From contig JACQAF010000099.1 in NCBI GenBank assembly GCA_016195145.1, forward strand, positions 1 to 12,219: a DNA stretch of 12,219 nt, given 5' to 3'. This DNA is from Rhodospirillales bacterium. Lineage in GTDB: Bacteria; Pseudomonadota; Alphaproteobacteria; CACIAM-22H2. Each line of letters starts with the position of its first letter. The first letter of the stretch is position 1. The notes below the pieces were generated by a model. The model saw only the letters and a list, made by a program, of their open reading frames with translations. It searched no databases and had not been told where the DNA came from. The position numbers and the translations under genes are program-made. Below, one piece after another: positions 6,284 through 11,707 of this stretch.

Positions 6284-6328
6284 GCGCCGACGCTAGCGCT
6301 CCATACGGTTTTGCGCCGACGCTAGCGC
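6271..6328. repeat. Perfect 29-bp tandem duplication
   Basis: Bases 6271-6299 and 6300-6328 are identical 29-bp units (TCCATACGGTTTTGCGCCGA followed by CGCTAGCGC). Each unit carries the right half of the operator-like palindrome (ACGGTTTT); only the first is completed to a full palindrome by the flanking AAAACCGT. Confidence 0.9.
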
Positions 6329-6841
6329 AGAGCGACATGCAAAAGCCGTGATCGCAATCGCCCGATCATAAATATACGAGCGATTCCACACGAATGCCAT
6401 ATGCGGGGGACCGATGAATCGTTTTTCCTGTCGCTGTTCCGCTCCGGCCTAACCGCCGCTATTTCACTCGTGTTTCTCGGCGCGAGGCGTTTCAAACAGG
6501 CATGCGAGCACTATGCGCGCCGCCGCGTGCCTGTGTCCCAAGACGCAACTGTTCAGGTTACGATTCAAGGACCATCGAGATCACTCCTCGATGGCGTCGC
6601 GCACGCCGACGCATAGGCCGCGCACCGGCTGGAAGTTTCTGCGCAGGGCGATGAAAAGACCTTCTATCGTCTTCCCCACCCCTGAGGGCCAGTTTCGCGC
6701 CGTCCTCAAATGCGGAGGCGCAATCCTTGGAATTGAGCGGCAGGTTGCGGATCCGATGCGGCACGAGAGATTCAGCACGGTTCGATAAGTCGTTACCTGC
6801 CGCAATGCGGCTAGGCCGGCCGCGACCGGCCGGCGACCGGC
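6329..6841. other. 513-bp stretch without a confident gene
   Basis: It contains an AT-rich patch at 6361-6385 and a terminator-like hairpin at its right edge. The last 25 or so codons of a minus-strand frame ending at 6581 (IEGLFIALRRNFQPVR, then GLCVGVRDAIEE) look protein-like and could be another gene remnant, but I do not recognise it. A plus-strand frame at 6401-6616 has no ribosome site or recognisable domain. I see no RNA gene or mobile element. Confidence 0.4.
6815..6834 (-). terminator. Hairpin just after the first SRPBCC operon
   Basis: GCCGGCCG, loop CGAC, CGGCCGGC: a perfect 8-bp GC stem with a tetraloop, 7 bases beyond the stop codon of the minus-strand SRPBCC gene. There is no U-run, so it is a weak or factor-assisted terminator candidate. 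Confidence 0.4.
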
Positions 6842-7336
6842 TCAGGCCTGCAATTCCGCCAGCAGCTCCGCGAGCAGCTTCATGCCGGCGGCCCAGCCCT
6901 TGTCCATGCCGCTCAGCGCGGCGGCAAAACAGGCGATCTCGGCCTCGTTCGCCGCATGCGGCGCCCAGGTCAGGCGCGTCCGGGTCCGATCGCCGTCTTC
7001 CTCGAACGTCACCGTCGTCAGCAGCACGCGCGGCCAGTTCGCCATCATCGGCGAGGCGATGATATTCCACTCCGCATCCGACGAGGAGTGCAACCAGACC
7101 AGCCGCTCTGGCCGGGTCACTTCGGTGTATTCGACCCGCTGATAGTGGGAATTGCCGCCCCAGCGCATTTCGACGAGCCACAATCCGCCGGGCTTCAGCT
7201 CAAGGCGATGGACGATCGTTTCCACCCGCGGCCCGTACCAGCGCGGCAACAGCTTCGGATCGGTCCACGCCTTCCACACCAGCTCGCGCGGCGCATCGAA
7301 TACCCGCTCCAGCACATAAGTCGGCAAATCAGTCAT
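6842..7336 (-). CDS. SRPBCC / AHSA1-like domain protein, first copy
   Basis: A 164-residue single-domain protein of the START-like SRPBCC superfamily, AHSA1 (Hsp90 ATPase activator homologue) branch. These are small cytosolic helix-grip proteins with a deep hydrophobic pocket. Visible marks are the opening strand and helix ERVFDAPRELVWKAWTDP (10-27), then RWYGP (32-36), KPGGLWLVEM after the first sheet, and a long C-terminal helix ending in MKLLAELLAELQA that would close the pocket. Proteins of this type paired with ArsR regulators are common; their ligands are mostly unknown. It overlaps the upstream arsR-type gene by 8 bases, with GGGAG about 7 bases before the ATG, so the two are probably translationally coupled. 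The RWYGP block replaces the usual WWGP of its two paralogues here. Confidence 0.85.
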   Translation of the reverse strand: MTDLPTYVLERVFDAPRELVWKAWTDPKLLPRWYGPRVETIVHRLELKPGGLWLVEMRWGGNSHYQRVEYTEVTRPERLVWLHSSSDAEWNIIASPMMANWPRVLLTTVTFEEDGDRTRTRLTWAPHAANEAEIACFAAALSGMDKGWAAGMKLLAELLAELQA

Positions 7337-7700
7337 TCTTGACTCCCTTCGCCTCGGCCTTTTTCAATTCTTCCAACAGGCCGTCGAGTTGATCGAAACT
7401 CGATGACCAGAACTGTCTGAATGCGATGAGCCAACGGACCGCCGCCGCCATCGGCTCGGCCTTCAGCCGCGCCGGCCTGCGCTGTTGGTCGACATCCCGC
7501 TCGATCAGCCCCGCCCGTTCCAGCACTTTCAGATGCTTCGATACCGCCGGCTGGCTCATTTCAAACGGCGCGGCAATCTCGTTTACCGATGCCTCGCCCA
7601 TCGCCAGCCGCGAGAGGATCGCCCGCCGCGTCGGATCGGCGAGCGCGGCGAAGACCGCGTCGAGGTTTTGAGGTTGCTGCGCGTAACCGAATTGTTCCAT
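7329..7700 (-). CDS. ArsR-family regulator, first copy
   Basis: A 123-residue winged helix-turn-helix regulator. The opening block LDAVFAALADPTRRAIL (13-29) is the ArsR hallmark; the recognition helix is SQPAVSKHLKVLERAGLI (49-66), followed by a wing and a C-terminal helix rich in Phe and Leu. There is no ELCVCDL-type metal site and no cysteine anywhere, so it is unlikely to sense metals; this matches the ArsR subgroup that travels with SRPBCC genes. I chose the ATG at 7700: an upstream start at 7736 would place the promoter inside the gene. With the -10 region directly in front, the transcript may have almost no leader. An operator-like AACT-GATT-GGTT abuts the start codon, pointing to autorepression. 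It forms an operon with the SRPBCC gene at 6842-7336. Confidence 0.88.
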   Translation of the reverse strand: MEQFGYAQQPQNLDAVFAALADPTRRAILSRLAMGEASVNEIAAPFEMSQPAVSKHLKVLERAGLIERDVDQQRRPARLKAEPMAAAVRWLIAFRQFWSSSFDQLDGLLEELKKAEAKGVKND

Positions 7701-7712
7701 AACTGATTGGTT
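7701..7712. promoter_or_regulatory. ArsR operator candidate, first operon
   Basis: AACT-GATT-GGTT, an almost perfect inverted repeat (AACY-N4-GGTT) directly upstream of the arsR-type start codon and overlapping the -10 region. The same pattern, AACC-TTCT-GGTT, occurs in the other arsR promoter (9163-9174). Confidence 0.5.
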
Positions 7713-7736
7713 ATATATAAAACAAAACCCTGTCAA
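7710..7736 (-). promoter_or_regulatory. Promoter of the first ArsR-SRPBCC operon
   Basis: On the minus strand TTGACA (plus 7731-7736) is followed after 15 bases by TATAAC (7710-7715); TAACCA at 17 bases is the alternative. Transcription would begin about 0-5 bases before the ATG at 7700, so the mRNA is probably leaderless or nearly so. Confidence 0.45.
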
Positions 7737-7748
7737 TCCCCGACGATG

Positions 7749-8279
7749 TCAATCGATCATTGCCAGATAGGCCGCAAGCTGGTCGAAGGTCCCAGTCCAG
7801 CCCTGGGTCATGCTGCTGTGCCCGGCGTCGAAGGCCTTGCGTTCCTGCTCCGTCGCGTTGTGCGGGGCCCAGCGCACGGCGAGCGTCGTCTTGCCGTCAC
7901 GCTCGGCAAAGATCATGGTCGATAGTGTTTCGATCGGCCAGCTTGGGCTCATCGGGTGGCGGGTGACGCCGCCCTGTTCGTCGGAGAACGAAACGACGAA
8001 AACCAGCCGTTCCGGCGCCGCGATCTCGCGATACATGATCTTGCCCCACATGTCGTGGCCGTCGGACGTTCGCAAGCAATAATGAAAGATGCCGCCCGGG
8101 CGGAAATCGATATTGCAGACGCGCATGACGGCGCCTTTCGGCCCCCACCAATGCTTCAGGTGCGCGCATTCGGTATGCGCCTTCCACACCAGCGCGCGCG
8201 GCGCGTCGAACACGCGCTCGATGACGAATTCCCGCCCGACGGCGTTCGCGGCGGCGGGCCTGGTTTTGTTTCCGTCCAT
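7749..8279 (-). CDS. SRPBCC / AHSA1-like domain protein, second copy
   Basis: A 176-residue AHSA1-type SRPBCC protein. A short polar, alanine-rich N-terminus precedes the conserved block FVIERVFDAPRALVWKAHTE (18-37), then HWWGP (43-47), RPGGIFHYCLRT, and a C-terminal helix STMTQGW-like segment (SSMTQGWTGTFDQLAAYLA) that should cap the ligand pocket. The ATG at 8279 has a strong GGGGGAG about 5 bases upstream. It lies 35 bp downstream of the third SRPBCC gene on the same strand, and both probably share the promoter of the second arsR gene. The next promoter and the first arsR start follow its stop codon within 48 bp. Ligand and role are unknown. Confidence 0.85.
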   Translation of the reverse strand: MDGNKTRPAAANAVGREFVIERVFDAPRALVWKAHTECAHLKHWWGPKGAVMRVCNIDFRPGGIFHYCLRTSDGHDMWGKIMYREIAAPERLVFVVSFSDEQGGVTRHPMSPSWPIETLSTMIFAERDGKTTLAVRWAPHNATEQERKAFDAGHSSMTQGWTGTFDQLAAYLAMID

Positions 8280-8314
8280 GTTTCTCCCCCTTGTCACGAT
8301 CGACGAATCGCCGG

Positions 8315-8806
8315 TCAACCCATCGTCGCCAGATGCGCGGCGAGGCGTTGCAGATGCTGCCTAGCGCCCTCGTCGGCGCCGTAGGTCTCGACCACCCGCT
8401 TGCGCTCCGCAGCCGATGGAAAGAGCATCCGCATGGTCAGCCTGGTCTTACCGCCGATATCCTCGAAAACGACCGTCACCTGAAACTGCACGGGCTCGGC
8501 GTCTTCGCCCCCGCCATGGCTGTAAACCAGCCGTTCTGGCCTGGCGATCTCGTCGAAGACGATGCGGTTTTCGTAATCGCGGCCGTCGGGGCCGTGCATG
8601 ACGAACCGCCAGACGCCGCCCGGCCGCATGTCGATCGAACGGGTCGTGGTCGTGAAGCCGTCCGGCCCCCACCATTGCGCGAGGTGTTTGGGATCGGTCC
8701 ACGCGGCGAAGACAAGCGCGCGCGGCGCGTCGAACACGCGGGCGAAGACAAGCTCGCGGTCCGCCGGCGTCGCCGCGGCCGGGGCGGCGTTATTTCTTGC
8801 GGCCAT
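8315..8806 (-). CDS. SRPBCC / AHSA1-like domain protein, third copy
   Basis: A 163-residue AHSA1-type SRPBCC protein with an alanine-rich N-terminal extension (2-15), the opening block ARVFDAPRALVFAAWTDP (22-39), QWWGP (44-48), RPGGVWRFVMHGPDG and a C-terminal helix ADEGARQHLQRLAAHLA. The ATG at 8806 has AAGGAGAAG about 5 bases upstream and overlaps the end of the arsR-type gene by 17 bases, suggesting translational coupling. The alignment of its N-terminal block with the second copy is close, consistent with duplication inside the operon. As for its paralogues, the family is known for binding hydrophobic ligands or partner proteins, but nothing here identifies which. Confidence 0.85.
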   Translation of the reverse strand: MAARNNAAPAAATPADRELVFARVFDAPRALVFAAWTDPKHLAQWWGPDGFTTTTRSIDMRPGGVWRFVMHGPDGRDYENRIVFDEIARPERLVYSHGGGEDAEPVQFQVTVVFEDIGGKTRLTMRMLFPSAAERKRVVETYGADEGARQHLQRLAAHLATMG

Positions 8807-9140
8807 GTTTCTTCTCCTTCGATTGCATGTGGCGGAGATAATTATCCAGGCGATCGAATCGCGCGTCCCACAGGCGGCGGTAGCCTTCGAGCCATTTATC
8901 GACGGCCTTGAACGCCGCCGGCTCCAGCCGGCAGGGCCGCCATTGCGCCTCGCGCCCGCGCGCGATCAGGCCGGCGCGTTCCAGCACCTTGAGATGCTTG
9001 GAGATGGCCGGGCCGCTGATGGCGAAGGGCTTGGCCAGTTCGCTCACCGAGGCTTCGCCCATGGCGAGCCGCGCCAGTATCGCGCGGCGCGTGGGGTCGG
9101 CGAGGGCCGCGAAGGTGGCATTAAGGCGATTGGCCGGCAT
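8790..9140 (-). CDS. ArsR-family regulator, second copy
   Basis: A 116-residue ArsR-type winged helix-turn-helix protein, clearly a paralogue of the one at 7329-7700. It opens with ATFAALADPTRRAILARLAM (8-27), has recognition helix SGPAISKHLKVLERAGLI (42-59), and ends in a very basic tail (KEKKHGRKK). It lacks the classical ArsR metal-binding cysteine motif. The tail is encoded by the bases that overlap the downstream SRPBCC gene, so it may partly be a by-product of the overlap. The ATG at 9140 has only a weak ribosome site. Three GGTT/AACC half-sites lie 15-34 bases upstream, suggesting autorepression. It heads an operon with the SRPBCC genes at 8315-8806 and 7749-8279. Confidence 0.88.
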   Translation of the reverse strand: MPANRLNATFAALADPTRRAILARLAMGEASVSELAKPFAISGPAISKHLKVLERAGLIARGREAQWRPCRLEPAAFKAVDKWLEGYRRLWDARFDRLDNYLRHMQSKEKKHGRKK

Positions 9141-9154
9141 CTATGGAACTTTTT

Positions 9155-9174
9155 GGTTAAGTAACCTTCTGGTT
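9155..9174. promoter_or_regulatory. ArsR operator array, second operon
   Basis: GGTT-AAGT-AACC-TTCT-GGTT: three half-sites in alternating orientation at exact 8-bp steps, forming two overlapping inverted repeats. The right-hand pair AACC-N4-GGTT matches the site in front of the first arsR gene. The array lies between the -10 element and the start codon. Confidence 0.5.
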
Positions 9175-9203
9175 AAATACAACGCGAAACGCCTCCGAGT
9201 CAA
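9174..9203 (-). promoter_or_regulatory. Promoter of the second ArsR-SRPBCC operon
   Basis: On the minus strand TTGACT (plus 9198-9203), an 18-base spacer, then TATTTA (9174-9179). The start of transcription would fall near 9167, inside the operator-like half-site array. Confidence 0.45.
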
Positions 9204-9279
9204 GGGCCGTGCGCCGGCCGCCGGCGACGGGGACTGCTGCCATGTGTTAGATGGCGATCGCGTCGGTCGGGACTGGCGC

Positions 9280-9675
9280 TTAATCGCCCGGCAATTCCAG
9301 CCGCGCGGCGAATTTGGCCATGTCGATGATCATCCGCTCGTGGGTGCCGACGCCGATTTCGGCGGTGCCGTCGTGCGCGCGAACGAAAAACTCGATCCGC
9401 CGGCCGTCAACCTTGGTGACCTCGGCCGCGCCGGTCACGCGCCGACCGGTCGGCGTCGCCGTCAGATGGCGCACGTCGACGCGCGTGCCGACCGCGCTCT
9501 CGCCTGCGTCGAGATAGGGCTTGAGTGCGTTGAGCGCGGCGTTTTCCATGATCATGATCATCATCGGCGTCGCCAGCACCGGCGGCAGCATGGCGTCCTT
9601 GAACCGGTTGGCGAGATGTTCGGGTTTGACGACCAGGGTGAAAGACCCCTTGACGCCCGAAGGTATTGGTTTCAT
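9280..9675 (-). CDS. Hotdog-fold acyl-CoA thioesterase, FlK-like
   Basis: A 131-residue single hotdog-domain protein close in layout to fluoroacetyl-CoA thioesterase FlK. The FlK catalytic triad (Thr42, Glu50, His76) is matched by T36 in VLATP, E44 in IMEN and H70 in VGTRVDVRHLTATP, with the same spacing between all three. A DGRRIEFFVRAHD strand pair and the GxGTHERMIID strand complete the fold. It would hydrolyse a short acyl-CoA in the cytoplasm, probably as a tetramer or dimer. Most homologues lie outside fluoroacetate-resistant organisms, so the natural substrate is uncertain. The ATG at 9675 has GGAGAA about 6 bases upstream; a longer frame up to 9828 lacks family sequence. It stands alone, upstream of the second ArsR operon on the same strand but with its own gap of 139 bp. 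Confidence 0.85.
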   Translation of the reverse strand: MKPIPSGVKGSFTLVVKPEHLANRFKDAMLPPVLATPMMIMIMENAALNALKPYLDAGESAVGTRVDVRHLTATPTGRRVTGAAEVTKVDGRRIEFFVRAHDGTAEIGVGTHERMIIDMAKFAARLELPGD

Positions 9676-9760
9676 GCGATGTTCTCCGCTGCTGGCGAAT
9701 TCGCGCGTGGCGATGGCCAACCTAGCATGACGGCCGGTCGAATCGCGCCCGGCGCGTCGT

Positions 9761-9789
9761 TTGGTAATCCGCGCCTCTCGGGGTAAACT
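9761..9789 (+). promoter_or_regulatory. Candidate promoter for the lipoprotein gene
   Basis: TTGGTA (9761-9766), a 17-base spacer, then TAAACT (9784-9789) on the plus strand. This would give a leader of about 120 bases before the lipoprotein start at 9917. The match is moderate. Confidence 0.3.
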
Positions 9790-9916
9790 AGGCGCCCAGA
9801 TGGTTAGGGCCGCGACTATCTGGAACAACAGGAGTGTCGATTCTGACGCAGTCGAACGAGATGTAGATGTCTTGGCACCTCCGCGACCCTAAGCGGCCAA
9901 TCGAAAGGAGGTCTCC

Positions 9917-10129
9917 ATGCAGAAAGTTACCTTGATCGCAGGATTGGCCGGCGTGCTTTTCCTCGCTGGCTGCGCCGGCGGCCGGACGGAGCCGGGCGGT
10001 TCGTTCTTCGATCCGCTGTGCATGCCCGACGGATCGGTCGTGTATTACGAGTATCCGAACAAGGCCGGGCAATTTGATGAGCACACTGCCAGCAAGGCCA
10101 ATTGCCCCTGGAATAAGCCCCGCGCCTAA
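9917..10129 (+). CDS. Small lipoprotein of unknown function
   Basis: A 70-residue protein with a type II signal peptide: short basic start (MQK), hydrophobic core (about 5-15), then lipobox LAGC with the lipidated cysteine at 19. The residue after it is not Asp, so an outer-membrane destination is expected if Lol rules apply. The mature part (about 52 residues) holds FFDPLCMPDGSVVYYEYP and a second cysteine near the end (C35 and C63), which could form a disulfide in the periplasm. The ribosome site AAAGGAGG, 6 bases before the ATG, is nearly perfect and confirms the start despite the small size. The gene is convergent with the SDR gene. I do not recognise the family. Confidence 0.75.
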   Translation: MQKVTLIAGLAGVLFLAGCAGGRTEPGGSFFDPLCMPDGSVVYYEYPNKAGQFDEHTASKANCPWNKPRA

Positions 10130-10150
10130 CCGGGCATTCCGGTATCGTCG

Positions 10151-10194
10151 ACGGGGATAAACGCTTCGATCCATTCAAGACGAAGCGCCCCCGT
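10151..10194. terminator. Hairpin between convergent genes
   Basis: CGCTTCG (10162-10168) and CGAAGCG (10181-10187) form a perfect 7-bp stem around a 12-base loop. The stem extends outward through ACGGGG (10151-10156) and CCCCGT (10189-10194) with a bulge. Its place between the stop codons of two convergent genes suits a bidirectional terminator, though no U-tract follows. Confidence 0.4.
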
Positions 10195-10219
10195 GCGGCG
10201 ATGTCGGCGGGATAGCGAT

Positions 10220-11092
10220 CTATCGCCAGCCTTCGCGGGCGATCTTGAGCGCAAGTCCTTGGGCGAAGGAACGCGGATAAATATTTAATCGCTCCTGCAT
10301 ATCGCCCGCATCGAAATTTTTGCTTTCCTTCATCCGGGCGAACGCGCCAACGTCGAACGGCAGACGAAGGCCGAGGCGGATGAGTGTGCTGGCGGTAAAA
10401 ACGAGAACGGCGACCGGCACCGGCACGATGACGATCCGCCGTCCAAGTGCGGCGGCACAGGCGCGGACCATGTCGCGATAGGCGATGGGCTCCGGGCCGA
10501 CAATAGCGATCGGCGGTCCGTCGGCGGTAGGATTCTCGATCGCTGCGACGAACGCCGCGGCGACATCATCGATAAAGACCGGCTGAATCGTATGCCGCCC
10601 GCCGCCGGGCAAGGGAAATAGGATCGGCAGCCAGCGCGGAAAGCGGGCGAGGACGCCAAGAATGCGGCCGACATTGCGGTCGTTGGCCGCACCGTAGATC
10701 AACGAAGGGTGCAGGACGATCCCCGCTCGCTCCGAGGCAAGAAATGCCGCCTCGCCGGCGCGCACAATATCGGCGACAGGATCGGCAAGGCTGGTGAACC
10801 GGCGTAAACTGCCGACGAGGACGACGCGCCGGCAGCTTTCCGGCAAGGCGGCGATTACAGCCGGGATGCGGGCGGCGGGCGCGAGGCTTGCGACGGTCGC
10901 GGCCCCGGCGAGCGCTGCCGTAAGCGCTGGCGTATCCTCGATGCGCACGGCGCGCGTCTGGGCGCGCGGATCGAGCGTTGCAAGCTTCGCCGCGTTGCGG
11001 CCTAGCGCCGTTACATCGTGGCCGCGCTCGCATAGCCGGGCGACAATCTGCCGCCCGGTATCCGACGTCGCGCCGAGGACGGCGATTTTCAT
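10220..11092 (-). CDS. NAD(P)-binding Rossmann-fold protein, atypical SDR
   Basis: A 290-residue atypical (NmrA/complex I NDUFA9-like) short-chain dehydrogenase-type protein. The dinucleotide-binding loop is GATSDTG (7-13), a variant of GxxGxxG with Ser in the middle, followed by GRNAAKLATL around 31-40, where an arginine after the second strand favours NADPH. RRVVLVGSLRRFT (88-100) stands where the catalytic Ser of classical SDRs would be, and LIYGAANDRN (131-140) carries a tyrosine but no YxxxK pair. It may therefore bind the cofactor without classical catalysis, acting as a sensor or assembly factor. A hydrophobic VPVPVAVLVFTAS stretch lies near 225-240. The ATG at 11092 lacks a strong ribosome site. 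It lies 89 bp downstream of arfB on the same strand. Confidence 0.8.
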   Translation of the reverse strand: MKIAVLGATSDTGRQIVARLCERGHDVTALGRNAAKLATLDPRAQTRAVRIEDTPALTAALAGAATVASLAPAARIPAVIAALPESCRRVVLVGSLRRFTSLADPVADIVRAGEAAFLASERAGIVLHPSLIYGAANDRNVGRILGVLARFPRWLPILFPLPGGGRHTIQPVFIDDVAAAFVAAIENPTADGPPIAIVGPEPIAYRDMVRACAAALGRRIVIVPVPVAVLVFTASTLIRLGLRLPFDVGAFARMKESKNFDAGDMQERLNIYPRSFAQGLALKIAREGWR

Positions 11093-11181
11093 GACCCGCG
11101 CCAGCGCAAAATTCCCCGTGAAGCGGCAGGGCCGATAGCCAAGAACACGCGCAGGGCTAGTAGGCTAACCGGGCTGGCCTG

Positions 11182-11604
11182 TCAATCATCGGTCGGTCTG
11201 TCGCGGCGCAGGCGTTTCAGGATCGCGCGATGCCCCTTCGCCTTCAACCGGCGTCGTTTTGCACCGGCAGTCGGCCGGGTCGGCCGGCGCGGGATCGGCG
11301 GGATAGCGGCGCGGCGCACCAGATCGATCAGCCGCGCCAATGCCTCTTGGCGATTGCGCTCTTGCGTGCGGTGCCGTTGGGCGGTGAGGAGCAATACGCC
11401 CTCGCGGGTCAGCCGCCGGCCGGCGAGTTGTTCCAGCCGGGCGCGCACCTCGGCCGGCAAACTCGGCGAACGACGAACATCGAAGCGGATCTGGACCGCC
11501 GTCGCGACCTTGTTGACGTTCTGGCCGCCCGGCCCCGAGGCGCGAATGAACCGCTCCTCGATCTCGCGTTCGTCAATGGCGATGGTCCTGGTGACTTGAA
11601 TCAT
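11182..11604 (-). CDS. arfB: Peptidyl-tRNA hydrolase ArfB (YaeJ), ribosome rescue
   Basis: A 140-residue protein with the release-factor GGQ domain: RASGPGGQNVNKV places the catalytic GGQ at 26-28, where it would hydrolyse the peptidyl-tRNA ester in the ribosomal A site. There is no codon-recognition domain, and the C-terminal part (from about 105) is a strongly basic tail (RRPTRPTAGAKRRRLKAKGH) that in ArfB enters the empty mRNA channel of stalled ribosomes. Both are the defining features of ArfB as opposed to RF1 or RF2. The length matches the family. I chose the ATG at 11604 because family members begin near IQVTRTIAI; an alternative start at 11640 only adds a basic non-conserved stretch. 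The ribosome site is weak. Confidence 0.9.
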   Translation of the reverse strand: MIQVTRTIAIDEREIEERFIRASGPGGQNVNKVATAVQIRFDVRRSPSLPAEVRARLEQLAGRRLTREGVLLLTAQRHRTQERNRQEALARLIDLVRRAAIPPIPRRPTRPTAGAKRRRLKAKGHRAILKRLRRDRPTDD

Positions 11605-11650
11605 GGCGGCGAGGGTAATGGATCGCCGCCGGCCGCGCACGCGCGAAGGA

Positions 11651-11674
11651 GCAGACAGGGATATCCCTGTCTGC
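11651..11674 (-). terminator. Perfect 24-bp palindrome after the 5'-nucleotidase gene
   Basis: GCAGACAGGG (11651-11660), ATAT, CCCTGTCTGC (11665-11674): a 10-bp stem that is fully palindromic. It lies 33 bp beyond the stop codon of the minus-strand gene at 11708 and 46 bp upstream of arfB, where a terminator separating the two would be expected. No U-run is present, so an operator for arfB is the alternative. Confidence 0.45.
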
Positions 11675-11707
11675 CCCCGGCGGTTTATGCGGGGCTGTCA
11701 GCCGCGT

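Noticed and set aside
5349..6296. Plus-strand open frame (315 codons) opposite the desaturase
   Set aside because: Antisense shadow; the minus strand has all three histidine boxes.
6271..6328. Two 29-bp repeats as a CRISPR array
   Set aside because: The units are directly adjacent with no spacer and there are only two; it is a simple tandem duplication.
6329..6560. Missing front part of the chemoreceptor on the far side of the desaturase
   Set aside because: I translated the minus-strand frames here and found no signalling-domain sequence, so a simple insertion of the desaturase into a receptor gene is not supported.
6401..6616. Plus-strand 71-codon frame with a hydrophobic stretch
   Set aside because: No ribosome site, no recognisable family, and it lies in a region that looks non-coding.
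9212..9226. CGCCGGC-C-GCCGGCG hairpin after the thioesterase gene
   Set aside because: The loop is too small for the full stem, there is no U-run, and such GC repeats are frequent here.
8908..9786. Plus-strand open frame (292 codons) across the second ArsR and the thioesterase
   Set aside because: It spans two well-supported genes and their promoters on the other strand and shows no domain.
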